Shown one piece after another: positions 12,910 through 24,480 of a DNA stretch of 64,000 nt (positions within the stretch are counted from its first letter, which is position 1; each line of letters starts with the position of its first letter). The notes beneath the pieces are model-generated. The model was not told the DNA's origin. It did not search any database and saw only the letters and a list, made by a program, of their open reading frames with translations. Source of the stretch: Callorhinus ursinus (lineage: Eukaryota > Chordata > Mammalia > Carnivora > Otariidae); the NCBI RefSeq assembly GCF_003265705.1, contig NW_020313159.1:639253-703252 (forward strand), given 5' to 3'. Position numbers and translations under genes: made by a program.

Positions 12910-12982
12910 TGTTCACCAGTAAACCACGGGCTTTCGTGCTGCATGCGCGGCGCCGTGTGCTCTAGTGGAGGGAACCACACGC
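12910..12982 (-). repeat. Inverted repeat arm 2 (73 bp)
   Basis: Exact reverse complement of 11520-11592. It starts tgttcaccagtaaaccacgg and ends agggaaccacacgc. The last diverged MIR bases lie immediately before it. Its first 17 bases after the leading t (gttcaccagtaaaccac) recur once more, in the same orientation, at 13843-13859. Confidence 0.97.
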
Positions 12983-13077
12983 GGCATCAGCTCTAGGCAG
13001 AGCCTGCCGGCCGGCGAGCACCACAAACACACACTGAAACCACTCACCCCTGGGAATGAGTCAGGGTTCTGGGGGGA

Positions 13078-13345
13078 GCTACGGGCTGAATTGTGTCCCC
13101 CCAAATTCCTCTGTCGAAGCCCTGACTCCTGGCACCTCAGAACGTGACCTTTTTGGAGATGGGGCCTTGACAGAGGCGATCAGTGTAAAGGGAGGTCAGC
13201 AGGTCACCCTGATCCCACAGGACTGCTGTCCTTACATGAAGATCAGAACAGAGCGCAGGCGTGCATGGCCGGACGACCGTGTGAGGACACGGGAGAAGAC
13301 AGCGGTCCACACGCCAGGGAGACAGGCCTCCTTATGATCCTGTGT
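13078..13345 (+). mobile_element. MaLR/MLT1-type solo LTR, partial
   Basis: An old ERVL-MaLR type long terminal repeat in sense orientation, with no internal viral genes visible. Landmarks in order: 'gggctgaattgtgtcccccc', 'cctggcacctcagaacgtga', 'tttttggagatggggccttg', 'ctgtccttacatgaagatca', 'gtgtgaggacacgggagaag', and 'agacaggcctcc', which corresponds to the 'agagaggcctgg' phrase. The 3' end with the usual polyadenylation region is not recognisable. It carries no open reading frame of viral origin. Confidence 0.75.
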
Positions 13346-16130
13346 TCCAGACACCACCTCGGGGACAGCCCCTGTCCCCACCCCACCCAGCATCCCCGGC
13401 GGTTCAGAAACACACCAAACGTCCTGGTTTCCGTTGTTCGGCTAACTGGCTCGTGCCATCCTTGTGCTGGCATGTCCCACCCAGGAGGACAGGTGCATCA
13501 GTGTGCTCCACCATGCTCTCCTCATCCGCAGAGTGGGTACAGCCGTCAGGGTTTCCAGGAGGCCGATAAAGGAGGTGAGCCCAGAAAGCGCTATCCCAGC
13601 ACCGGCGAGCTGGGCGTGAGTGACAGCAGGATTCCAAGCGTATCATGCAGTAGCTGGCAGGTCACACCCGGGGTCCCGGCATTCGGGACCCCCTGAACAC
13701 AGACGCATGCCGGCGCCGTGCGGCACGCCCCACCGGCGGGTACAGCCACTTGCCCTGACTGGCTCTGACGGCTCCTTCAGCGAGTCCATCTGCATCAGGG
13801 GGACCAGGGTGGGTTGCACGGACCCAAGAGCAGGAATTCTCCGTTCACCAGTAAACCACAGACCACGTTCCTGGCACATTCGGGAACCGAGAGAATCACC
13901 TCTAACCCTGGTCAGTGTCTCCACCAGGCAGCGAATCATCAGCAAAGACATTCACGGAGCCTGGCAGCAAACCCCAGGATTCCGGGTCTCAAACCTCTCC
14001 TGCGCCCACCTGGCCAGTGGGTCTTCTCTCATCGGACTGCTACTCTGGGCCCCCCGCGAGCCGCTCCCGATGCACCAGTGGGGTCGTCCCTCGACCCTCG
14101 TCCCCCTCGGGTGTTGACCCACACGCCGAGCTAGTGCGCCTGAGCCTTAGCTCCTGACGCCCCCACTTGCCCTGATGGTCCCCCATCTCTCAAACCTTTT
14201 TCGGAAGGGCCCCCAGAATCAAGAGACCCCCTTCAACACCCCAGAGGGTGACCTGTGCCGATCCTCCATTGGGGCCTTCGCTTGACCTTACTGGACCAAG
14301 CAGAAAACGGCTCCTCGTGAACCAGCAGGAACACGCAGCCAGCAGCTCTTCCTGAGCTCGGTTGGTGGCAGAGGCTGTGCCCCCAGGGGCTGCTCTTCTC
14401 CCATCTCGAGCACGGGGATATTTTCAACACTGGCTGCACAGGACGGCCTGAGGGCTGCAGTGCCCCTAAGAACCCACAGGGGCTGAGGGAGCCCCCAGGT
14501 CGGCTGGCAGGAGCCCCGCAGGGCAGCCCCCCTGCCACAGCCGACCCAGGAGGTACTCGGGCGCTCCAGAAGGGACTCCAGGGCGTCCCGAGTGGGGGCA
14601 GAAGTCTTCATCTGTCCAGTCCACCCTGGGTGCCCAGGCCCACAGGAGGCGGACACGTGCTGAGGTTTTACGGCCAACCGTGTGGATTATCTTCCCCAAC
14701 TTCTCAGCCCCCTCGCCAAGCCTTCCTGCTGTTTCCACCAGCAGGACAGACGGTGCCTCCATTAGCCTGAGCCTCAGCCCCCGAGCCACGCATCTCACTG
14801 AGAGGAGAAAGGCCCGCGGGACCCTTCCTCCGGCTCCTGGGAAGGGGCAGAACCATGCTCCCGATGGGTCACGTCATCCGACAAGGACAGCCCCGCAGAG
14901 GGCAGGATGGCCAACAAGACACGAGTCTGAATTCCAGAGACTTCGCTAGCCACGGTGAGCTAGAAGGACGCTCTCCACACGCCCTGTGCACGGCAATCAT
15001 GCGAGGCTGATGGAAACCATTTGGAGTTGTCCTTAACTGTGAAAAGGGAGAACTTGCCCGAGAAAACAGGGGATGACGCTTTGGCTGGGAGACTTGCGAG
15101 CAGAAGGGACAGGAGAAGGCCTGCAGGCCACTCCGTGGCCCTTCTCTCTTTGCTCCAGTGTCTCCACACGATAACCAGCTATATGGCCAATTCCCAGGTA
15201 ATTTATACCAAGGGAGGCCTTAATTTCATCCATCTGCCCTCCAATGGGAAGGAGGCAAGGGTCTGTGGAAATAGACTGGGCTCCTGGAAAAGGGAGCAGG
15301 GTTTTTACTGTCCTGCTGCCTCTGGGTTGAAATTTCCCTGTGGAACCAACATTGTGGAGACCGGGTCCTCCCTTAAATCTAGCCGCCCTCATCGTGCTTA
15401 GAAGTCACACGTTCCACTCCCTCTCCACCTCCACCAGGCTGTTCCAATGGGGTGCCCGCCTCTGAATGGACCGTAATCCTAACGGGAGCAAGCCAGGCGG
15501 CGGAGGGGCCCTGATGGGAAGTGACGGCAGCATCCACGGGGCACGGCCACATGCCTGTGGTTACGCAGCACCTGCAGCCAGGACGCACGAGCCCCTCGAG
15601 CGCACGCTGTAGTGGGTGAGTCATCGTGGAGCAAGGGGTGACCATGTGGGCTGGTGAGAAGGGGACCTCCGAGCGAGGCCCAGCCCTGCGCAGCCTCGGG
15701 CCCCTGTCTGCCGCACCTGCCTCAGCACTGGGAGGGGCAGGTGTGAGACCAAGGAGGGGAAACTGCACAGTCCCACCAGGGTCACGGATGCGGGCTGTGC
15801 TCAGGCCCACGTAACAGCGTACTGGGTGATCGTGAATAGAAAACTCTCCAGCAGCAGGGGAAATCTGGACAATTTATTATGTTTCAAGCCTCAGTATACA
15901 AAATCTGGTGAGCTCACTTTTATAAACAAGAAAGTTCAATTGCATAAAAAAAGTCAAGAGAAAATGCCCCCGGGAGATAAGATCACCCCGCTGCTGCTCA
16001 GGGGCAGGGTCACAGGTGACCTAAATGACCTTCCCAGGGCTCTGAAGGGTTTCCCAAGGTCTCAGGAGGGGCACGCACTACTTTCTCTTTGGACGGCACT
16101 GATGTTGGCAGCCACGGCGGGCGTGGAGGA
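13346..16130. other. Unique sequence, no gene seen
   Basis: GC-rich sequence without a recognised gene or repeat. It contains the short third copy of the inverted-repeat motif at 13843-13859. Frames on both strands up to about 165 codons overlap each other and show no family signature. A stretch around 15000-15400 is less GC-rich but equally unrecognised. Confidence 0.5.
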
Positions 16131-16136
16131 GCAGAC

Positions 16137-16312
16137 CTTTCCGGGTGCAGACCTCTCCGGGTGCAGACCTCTCTGGGGTGCAGGCCTCTCCGGGGTGCAG
16201 GCCTCTCCGGCTGCAGNNNNNNNNNNTCTCTGGGGTGCGGACCTCTCCGGCTGCAGACGTCTCTGGGGTGCAGACCTCTCCAGGGTGCAGACCTCTCCAG
16301 GGTGCAGGCTGG
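16137..16312 (+). repeat. Minisatellite, 16-17 bp unit
   Basis: Tandem copies of a 16-17-bp unit of the form acctctccggggtgcag, with substitutions such as ctctctgg, ctccggctgcag and ctccaggg. The array is interrupted by ten N at 16217-16226. About ten units are visible in total. The array lies inside short open frames on both strands only because it lacks stop codons. Confidence 0.88.
16217..16226. other. Assembly gap of ten N
   Basis: Ten undetermined bases in the middle of the minisatellite. The round number suggests a placeholder rather than a measured length, so copy number and true array size are unknown here. Confidence 0.98.
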
Positions 16313-19250
16313 CACCTTCTCAGCTTGGTTACTGGCTTGTCCACCACGGCACTGGTGGCTGGGCCTCCCGGGAGGGGACAGTTAAATGCGTCCTGCACAG
16401 CATGTCCAAGGCACAGACCTCTTCAGTTTTTAAAGGAAAATCTCCGCCAGTGCCAAAGCAACCCTCTCAGGACAATTTTCCACAGGCCCCTGGAGACTGG
16501 AGGCTGAGCCAGAGATTCTGAAACTGGGCTTGGAAGTCAGAAGACGGGGTCGAAGCCCAGCACACACCAGTGCAGGGGCTTGGGAGGTCTTCTCTGCGCC
16601 TGGGGAATGGCATGGCCCCCTTTCTCTGAGCCAGTGGAGGTGAGTGGAGGTCATGCTGGTGCAGCGCATGCCAGGGCCGGGCCAGGGTCAGTCGTGGGGC
16701 CTTCCTCAAAAACCCCCTGCCTGCCATTGGGGGCAATCTGAGACACGAGGCACTTTCTGCAGATGGGCTTCTGGAGACCACCCAAAGCGGCAGAGACAGA
16801 GACTCACCAAAGCGGTCCACAGGGAGGCCTGTGCAGGGGAAGCCTGGGCAGGCAGCCCATGCAGGGGAGAGGGGCTGGGAGAACTGGGGCGGTGAATGTG
16901 CCGCGCTCCCGGGTGGGTGGGGAGGACACTGAACTTGGGAAGTGAAGAAAGGCAGAGATGTGTGGCTAAAGCTTGGAACTGCAGGGTCCTGGCTGGCCCC
17001 ACTCCGGAGTCTGGAACGAACGACTGACGTGTGGCTTGTTTCTCCCCACAGTGCCCCGACAGCTGGGGAGGACAGCAGGGAGAGCCCCTCCCCACTTCCT
17101 GCGCCGTGAGCAGATCTCCCGAGATTCCAGAGCAGGTGGGACTCCCAGAAACTGCCCGTCCGCCTTCCTCATTCCACCGGCGCCGAAATGTAAGTGAGCA
17201 TCACACACACCCTGCACAAAACTCGAGGCTCATCAAGCAAAGCAAACCCTGCTTCACGTCGCACAGCTCACGCTGCACATTTCCCGGCTCGGAAGCCTCC
17301 GTCCCTGGAGCCCACTGAGCAGTCTGCACTCGGGGTCTCCAGCTGCCTCTCACCTCTTGACGTGAAGGTCATCCAGCCGCTGTGACTCGGAAATGCAACC
17401 AACTTCCACATTTACACAGGTGTTAGATCCCCGCTCACTGCTACAGATACCAGCAGGTGGGAGCCAGGGCTGGGGTGTGGACGTGGGTTAGACAGGAGGA
17501 GGGCAGGAGGCCCAGGAGCCCGAGCACGTCCAGCCTGCCCTGCGCCGACCGCCACCACGACGGTGTCCCGTCAGGACACTTTCTGCTCTGAGGGGATACA
17601 TGTTCTTGAATGAAAATTTGCTTTACAAACAAATATAATGGACTTACGTTGTTCCAGAGCAGGACTGGCTCCTTTTAGAATGAAATTTAATTTGCAGACA
17701 ACCAGATTTGCACATTTGGCTGTAAATGCTCCCAAGTTGTGACCTCAAGCCTCCGCCTCTCCGTCTGTGATGGGAAATGCCCCTGGGTTCAGACGCCACG
17801 CTGGATTTCTTGTCATCGGTCCACAGGTACTAAGCGTGCTGCTCTAAGTCCTGCGTGGGCCCATGCATGGCCCCGCCCACCACCTGCTGTTCCCCACGCG
17901 CTCGGATGCTCCACGGGACGGACCGATGCCCAGAGCTTGCCACACACAGGAAGCTGGTGGACATGGAAAGCCTGTGCCCAAGGATGCACTTGCAAGAGGC
18001 ACCAGACGTGGCCGGGGTGGGGGGGCACTGGGGCTCCCGCGTGCAGAGAGGTGCCACGTGCGGGTCACAACGTCGATATCACAGCTGTCCACCCTCCCCT
18101 GCCCCAGCACAGGCATTTCTGCTTCTTTCTTTGATCTCACGTACATGTGTTCAGATGCCTTATTTAAGTAAAACCCCAAATTCCCTCTTTGTGGGGAAAG
18201 GGTGCCAAGGCGAGGTGCCGTCAATCAAGAATTGATCTGGCCGGGAAGGGAGGACAGCTCGCCAGACCCGCCAGGACCTGTCCAGATGGAGAGGCCGGCA
18301 CAACGAAACTGCTCCCAAGACGCGCCTTTACCCAGTGGCCTCACACCTGCCACAGACACAGGGCAGACCCCGGCAGCTGACTGTCCGGATCCCAGGGGTA
18401 GGGTTTGGGGGAAGCGGCCCCTCCCTGCCCGCTGACAGATCCCAGCTGCACTGGGGCAGCCATGGGCCTAGCAGCCGCGGGCGCAGCTCCGGGCACGGGT
18501 GCAGATTCAGCGGTCACGACTGCCCCCACTCCTGGAGCTGCCCTTGCAGGGGGCGTGACTGCGTGGCCCCGTTCCAGCCGAGTCTCTGTTGACAGAGGCT
18601 CTGCTTGTCCAGGCTCCCAGCCAGGGCCTCATTCTTCCTGGCATGCGGGGCAGATGTGACACAAAGCACCAGAGAGATGTCTTGTGTTCGTGGACACTCA
18701 GGAAGGCGAAGTGACGGGGTGATCAGATGTGGCAGCTTGGCTCGGCTGCCCCCGTGGGTCACCTCGTGTGAGAGACAACAGACTGTCTTCATTGCTCACT
18801 CAGGTTCCATTACTTGTAGCCAAGGGCATTCTTTGGATATAGTGGGTGATAGCAGAATATTCGCAAAGCCTGGGAGCCTAACTAGGAAAATCAACACGAC
18901 ATTGATGACCCTTGTGTGAATGTTGCCCCAGAAGGCGGGACAACCGAAATGTTCGCACAGGAAGGTGCAGATGCCTGGGGCATGGTTCATGGCATCAACT
19001 GAGCTGCAGGGGGCAGCTGACCAAGGCATAGGGTGCCAGCCAGGCAGACAGGAAGCCCAGGGGGGCTTGGTGGGTGTTTCAAGAGGGGCATGCTGACCCC
19101 AGATGGATACTGTGCCCCTAAGAGGGGCTGTGTGCCATCAGGGATGATACGGTCTCAGCGCTCCTGCAGTGACCGCACCACGTGCCGGGTCTGTCCCCAC
19201 GTGGCGGCCTACACCTCGAGCACACTCTCCGGTGGTCCTGGCCCCTGATC
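16313..19250. other. Unique sequence, no gene seen
   Basis: No gene, RNA gene or transposon recognised. Many overlapping frames of 60-130 codons are present on both strands, with Pro/Arg/Gly/Ser-rich products typical of non-coding GC-rich DNA. Confidence 0.5.
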
Positions 19251-19251
19251 G

Positions 19252-19415
19252 TGAGTCAGAATTATGGAGGTTTGCTGAAACGCCGATGGCCCGGCCCACC
19301 CCAGAGTTTCTCCATCATTGGGTCTGGGGAGGGGCCCAGAGTCTGCATTGCTATCAGTTCCCCGGTGATGCTGGTACTGCTGGTCTGGGGACCCACTTTG
19401 AGAACCAGCACACAA
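19252..19415 (+). mobile_element. MER5-type hAT MITE
   Basis: A non-autonomous hAT-Charlie family DNA transposon (MER5A-like). Landmarks in order: 'gtcagaattatggaggtttg', 'caccccagagtttctccatc', 'gggtctggggaggggcccag', 'tctgcattgctatcagttcc', 'ccggtgatgctggtactgct', 'ggtctggggacccactttga' and 'gaaccagcac', which represents the terminal inverted repeat 'gagaaccactg'. It encodes no transposase and is an old fossil. Confidence 0.78.
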
Positions 19416-20040
19416 GCACTTGGTGCTCTTGAGGGGTTGCTCCTCCCTGTCCATGGGCCCAACATCCAGCCTTGGTTCCACACAGGCAGGGCAGAGAGTG
19501 CCTTCTGACACCACTTCCAGCCCCAAACCTCCTCTGTTTGCCCCCAGAGGCTTGAAGGTCTTAGTGCACCTTCAGATACATGTGTGTGCATGAGGGAAAC
19601 GTGGCCGCCCCGTCCGCAGGCCCTGGACCAAGGCCACACTCACACTGCGAGCACGTGGCTGGGAGGACCTCAGGGCACATGCAGAGGGAGCGTGGGGAGG
19701 AGCCAACACAGACGCATGCTCCTTGGTCTTGCACGGGCTAGCCGATCTGCCCTCCTTGTGGGGCCTCTGTGACGGCACAGCTGACCCACTCTGCCTTCAC
19801 CCCTGCAGCTGTTCTGAGGGTGTGTGGGAAGGGACGGGGCTGGCTGTGCACGGTCCTGAAGAGGCAGTGAGAGCTGGTGGGGGGAAGGGGTGCAACTGTC
19901 CTGCAGGACGTCTGCACCCCTTGTCAGAAAACCTTTCCCTCCACTGTCTCTGACAGCACAGACATGTGTCAGCAGAGTTTGCTGGATGTGCAGAGAGGGG
20001 AGGAGATGGGATGCCCTGTTCCCTGTGACCTGGACACACG
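19416..20040. other. Unique sequence, no gene seen
   Basis: Nothing recognised between the MER5-type element and the AC-rich tract. The long minus-strand frame that crosses this interval (19670-20545) owes its length to the adjacent repeat. Confidence 0.5.
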
Positions 20041-20498
20041 GACTCACGTGCACCTGCACACACATCACCTGTACACACATGTACACGCATCTGCACACAC
20101 GTGCACACACATACATCATCTGCACACCCCCACATTTACACATGCACATACATGCAGCTGTACATAATGCACATACACGCACACACACATGCACCCACCC
20201 ACACGCACATACATGCACCTGCACACACACCCACACATGCACATACACAAACCTGCACATAATGCACACACATGCACACACACACGCACACCTGCACACA
20301 GACACACACACATGCACAGGCCCACACACACGCACCTGCACATAATGCACCAGCACACATGCACATACATGCACACGCACACACATGCACACACACATAA
20401 ACGCACCCGCACATACATGCACATACGCACTGGCACACACGCACATACATGCACACACACACACATGCACCCGCACACAGACACATACACACATACAC
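20041..20498 (+). repeat. AC-rich tract with acatgcac variants
   Basis: About 460 bp of imperfect alternating sequence: (ca)n mixed with acatgcac, acctgcacataatgcac and cacccgcacac. Two or three copies of a longer module ending 'cacataatgcac' recur (about 20163, 20250 and 20338), so there is a loose higher-order periodicity. On the minus strand it creates a long Val/Cys-rich frame (19670-20545) of the form VCVCVCA. That is a translation artefact of the repeat, not a gene. Confidence 0.92.
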
Positions 20499-23400
20499 TT
20501 TGACCTGGAGCCACGCCAACCAACATGGAGGGGACTATGAGGCATTCACAGAGACCCCATGGGTGTTTCTGCATCTGAGGTTTCCATGATTCCTGAGCGC
20601 CGTCTTGGGGTCATTCATCATCCCACATGTGGCACCAGGAAAGGTGAGAACGAAGGCACGTTCTGAGCAACCGTAGCGGGGAAGTGGCATCAGACGCTGC
20701 CTCTCAGGGCCATGTAGGAGGGGAAGAGACCCCAAATTGCTGAGCACCACTGCGCACCATGAATTTACACGTGTGGCCCCATCAGAGTCGCACGACCCTG
20801 TGGAGAGGCACTGGACAGTTCCCCTGAGGCCGCGAGGCAGGTGGGGGGGCCCAGACTCCGCTCAGAACGGTTGGGCCCCACCCACTATCCACTCGATATG
20901 GAGACCCCGTCTAGAACTGGAGCCCTGGGGGCCCCGGGGTTCTCCTCCCAAGCACTGTGGTCGCAGGTGCCTACCCCCAAAGGTTACTGGTTAGTGCATC
21001 TGATTTCTATGACATCTGAGGACTGATTAAATTTCCAGATTTTTCTCTCACTCTGTGACTAGCATTCCTTTGAATTTTTCAAAGCCTGGGTGTCCAGTCT
21101 GCCTTTAACAGTCAGGGACTTGATGTTCTGAGACCCAGGTTTTAGTTACATAAAGCTTTTCCTTGCGGTGGAAATGGTCCAGGGGCTGCAAGCCCTCAGC
21201 AGCCTATTCCTCTGAGGGCCGAGGGGTGCGTCAGGCCCTCACTCAGCTTCTTCCCAGGGGCCCTCGGTGTGGGGCAGGGAGAGACGTCAGCACCACTTTT
21301 CTCTTTCTGCCCTCTCCAGAGATGGACGGCTGGACAGACTCAAGCAATGCTGAGCAGATAGAGTACAAGGCCCTGCGCTCCCAGGAACCAAGACAGCCCT
21401 GCCACCAAGGGAGATATTCCGTCTGTCCGTCCCTGGTATTGGTGCGTGGCGCCCACGGGCTGCACTTAGAGTAGAAGCTGACCACAAGTCTCTGTCGGGC
21501 ACAAGAATGGTGTTGGTGTGCGGGCTCTCCGTCAGGCTTACAGATGGGTCTCTGCCCTTGAGCTGGGACGTGACTCAGCAGTCTGTCTTGGGATATTAAG
21601 GGCAAAGACGTGTGGCCGTCCTGTTCCCACAGGCTGCAGGCTTCCTGAGGACAGGTGTGCCCGGCAGGGTGCGTGCCGCTCAGCCCGGACCCGGGAATCT
21701 GCTGCCAGCTCCATGAGCACAGCCACACGGGCCCTTCGAGCCCACGGTGGGCTGAGGGGCCAGGACTCCACAGAGCAGACCGGTGCGGCTGCCTCCGGTC
21801 CTGGATGTGAGGTGAGGTCAGAAGCTCACGGACAAGCAGCAAGAGGAGAGCTTTGCATATGACGCTGGCTGCTAGGCTCCAAAGAGCCCCAAGTTCCCTT
21901 CTACCTCGCCTGGCGCAGGGGTGGTGCGGCGGGGGCAAACTTCGGCCCAGGGTGCCCCGGGGGGCTGGGGCCACTCAGGCAGCAGACTATCCGACAGCAC
22001 AGGCCCTGAGCTGCACCGGGAGGACCTGGGGTCCTGTGACCAGACCGCAGTCCTGGACATGTCCCTGGGGCCCCGACCTGCCACACCCCTACCTCCAGGC
22101 CACTTGGCCCGGGAAAAACAAGGGTTATTTTCCACCCCCTCTGTTGTGCTCCCCTTCCTGGGAAGCCCTGGTCTTCAGCTGGCCCCCGAACCCCCAGAAG
22201 ACACATCTCCCAGCCACAGTCACGGCTGACGCGCAGCTGACTCAGGCTTGCGGGGCGCAAGTGAGTCCTGCACGCAGTCCTGCAGGAGGGAGGCGCACTC
22301 TTCCTCCAGCCCGGCTGCCACGCTGGCGTGTGGCCAGGCCCCGGCAGCTCCAGCTTCTCAGGGACACACACCGCTCTGTGCTGCCTGCAGCTGGCTTCTT
22401 TCTTCTCCCCATGGAATGGGAAAACAAGTCTCTAGCTGTTGAAGCCACTATTCTTTTGGATTTTCTGTCACACTAATCCTGACTAAATCACGTCTGTTTG
22501 CCAGTAAATGGATTATCCTCTCAAATACGTCAAAATGCCAAGTCAGTTTCCAAACCACACCTGCGAACGCTTCCCTGTCAAGAGCGCGAGTGGAGAGCCC
22601 CGTCCCCACACCGCCCGTGTCTTGGTTTACCGCGGGGGTGGACGCTAGCGGGGAGCTCGGGGCCCTCTGTGACGGGGCCCAGGCCGTGGCCCCTCTGGCT
22701 TGGCGGGCTTTGCAGGCAAGGAGCCGGGCTGGCCGCCCCTTCCCGCTTCCCTTCTCCGTGGTCCTGTCTCGCTCCCAAGCACTGTCTCGGGGGATCTCCA
22801 GGCCCCGGGAAACAAGAAGTAGCTTCACTGTGAAACGCTCTTGGCTGTCCATGGTTCAGGTGTGGGCAGGGGCTACGAACGCTGTCCTGTGCATCTGTCT
22901 CCTGTGCGTGTGAGGGTTGGTGTAATCCCACAAAGGACAACACCACAGCAGGTGCAACACGTACCATTTATTTGCCTGCCTGGCATGATCTGCGCCACGC
23001 ACATCACTGTCCCCCCTTCGAACGTGGGAGCCAGGATGGTGAGTCCCGATGCAGTAGGGGCAGGACCCAGGCATCCCATGGACCGGGTGGGGCCTGGCTT
23101 TGGGAAGTCAAAGATAGCCTTGAGATTGTGGGACAACGGAGTGAGCCAAGGCTGGTTTTCACGAAGCTCAGCGCCCACATGCGCTCTGCATGCGTGTATT
23201 CAAGAACAGACATGACGTCACAGGCAGCCCAGGGGTCTGTGTTAGCTGGCTTATGGCCTGGGCCCCTCCGAGGGTTTTCAAGACATGATCTGTCTCCCAT
23301 GACGCCAGCAACAGGCACCTTCTGCCAAGGAGGACCCTGCGGGGCCATTCTATCAGAGCAGGCTTAGGGACTCCGCGATGGGCTGCCGCCGTGGCGTTCC

Positions 23401-23503
23401 GAGGTTACCGTATTCTCTGATCATGCTGGCTGGCTCTGAGTGTTTATACCTAAATATTGCCCCAAATCCAACCCTAACACGTCTGTCAACATTTCTAAAG
23501 AGT
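20499..23503. other. Unique sequence, no gene seen
   Basis: GC-rich sequence. Long overlapping frames such as minus 21243-21974 and plus 21853-22476 lack known domains. Near 22430-22490 there is a short stretch vaguely like an LTR 3' end (ctgttgaagccact, then taatcctgacta), but it is too short to call. Confidence 0.5.
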
Positions 23504-23516
23504 AAAAACCAACAAG

Positions 23517-23683
23517 GGGCGCCTGGGTGGCTCAGTCGGTTAAGCAACCGACTCTCTGATTTCGGCTCAAGTCATGATCCCAGGGTCCTGGGATCGAGTC
23601 CCCTGCTCTGCGGGGAACCTGCTTTTCCCTCCCCCCCTGCTCATGCTCTCTCTCTCTCTGTCAAATAAATAAATAAAATCCTG
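23517..23683 (+). mobile_element. Carnivore SINE (SINEC, tRNA-Lys-derived)
   Basis: A complete short SINE in sense orientation. The tRNA-derived head has an A-box-like 'tggctcagtcggttaagc' and a B-box-like 'gggatcgagtccc'. The body ends in a CT-rich stretch, and the tail is (aaataaat)n running into taaaatcctg. Near-identical target duplications flank it: aaaaccaacaag (23505-23516) and aaaacaacaag (23684-23694), differing by one base. It would have been transcribed by RNA polymerase III and moved by L1 enzymes. It lacks the usual 'ctgctcagcggggag' body phrase, reading 'ctgctctgcggggaacctgc' instead. Confidence 0.95.
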
Positions 23684-23694
23684 AAAACAACAAG

Positions 23695-24392
23695 AACGCT
23701 CACAGCAGTAGCATTCAGGGACCCCACGGTTGTCTGCCACCACCTTCTCCTGCAGTCCCTCTGTGTTCTCCCGACAGACTCGAAGCAGGACGCCACGGAT
23801 GGTTGGGGGCAGACAGAGAGGCCACAGCATGCCCAGACTCAGGGCTGTTTGGTGGCAAAGCCGGGTCGATGCCCCACGGCGCCGAGAAAGGGCTCAGATC
23901 CGGGCAGCGGCGGTGGGTTCGTGCACCTCTCCCCAGAGAGGCACAGCCCAGGGAACTCAGTCTGTGCTGCGGACGCTCATGGATTGCAGGCTGCGTGCCA
24001 GGCACCAGGGGCACCACGGGGAGGGTGATGGCCAGGGCTCTTTCCCAGGGACCCACCCCTGACATTCTGGAACCTACGATCCTAGGGCATGCCGGCCCTG
24101 CCCTCCCCTGACCCCGGTGCTCTGGTTTTGGATTACCCCCCTCTCTCTGGTTTCAGAGGATCAGTGGCTTCTTTGGACTGCCTTTTTTGTTCATTTTTCT
24201 GAACAAGCTTAAAGGAATGCCTCACAGGTGGGTGGACAGACCCTTACCCCCCCGGCAGCCGAGCGAGGTTCCTCCAGTGGGATCCACTCCTGGTTTGAGA
24301 CTTGGGTACACAGTGTAATGGGAAAAAGCCTCATCCAGGCAAGGCCAAAGCTCACGCTCTCAAACCACCCAGCGCCTGGCGGGAGCTGCAGG
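23695..24392. other. Unique sequence, no gene seen
   Basis: No recognised feature. Frames on both strands across 23715-24111 overlap and have no known domain. Confidence 0.5.
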
Positions 24393-24480
24393 GGGTCCCC
24401 ATGCCTCAGTTTACTCCTCTGTAAAACGTGGCTGCACAGAACGCACCGAGACCCCCGGGGAGGCGGAGACTATACACATG
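24393..24480 (+). repeat. Possible MIR fragment
   Basis: A short stretch reads 'ccatgcctcagtttactcct' and 'ctgtaaaacgtggctgcaca', matching the MIR core phrase 'gcctcagtttcctcatctgtaaaatgggg'. Flanks are too diverged to place the ends, so this is tentative. Confidence 0.5.

Noticed and set aside
19670..20545. 291-codon minus-strand frame, Val/Cys-rich, superficially like a cysteine-rich protein
   Set aside because: Its length comes from translating an AC-rich simple repeat; flanks show no coding signature.
21243..21974. 243-codon minus-strand frame
   Set aside because: No recognisable domain, overlapping frames on the other strand, GC-rich context; fits chance.
22400..22490. Possible 3' end of a MaLR LTR (ctgttgaagccact, then taatcctgacta)
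   Set aside because: Only one short phrase matches; upstream LTR landmarks are missing.
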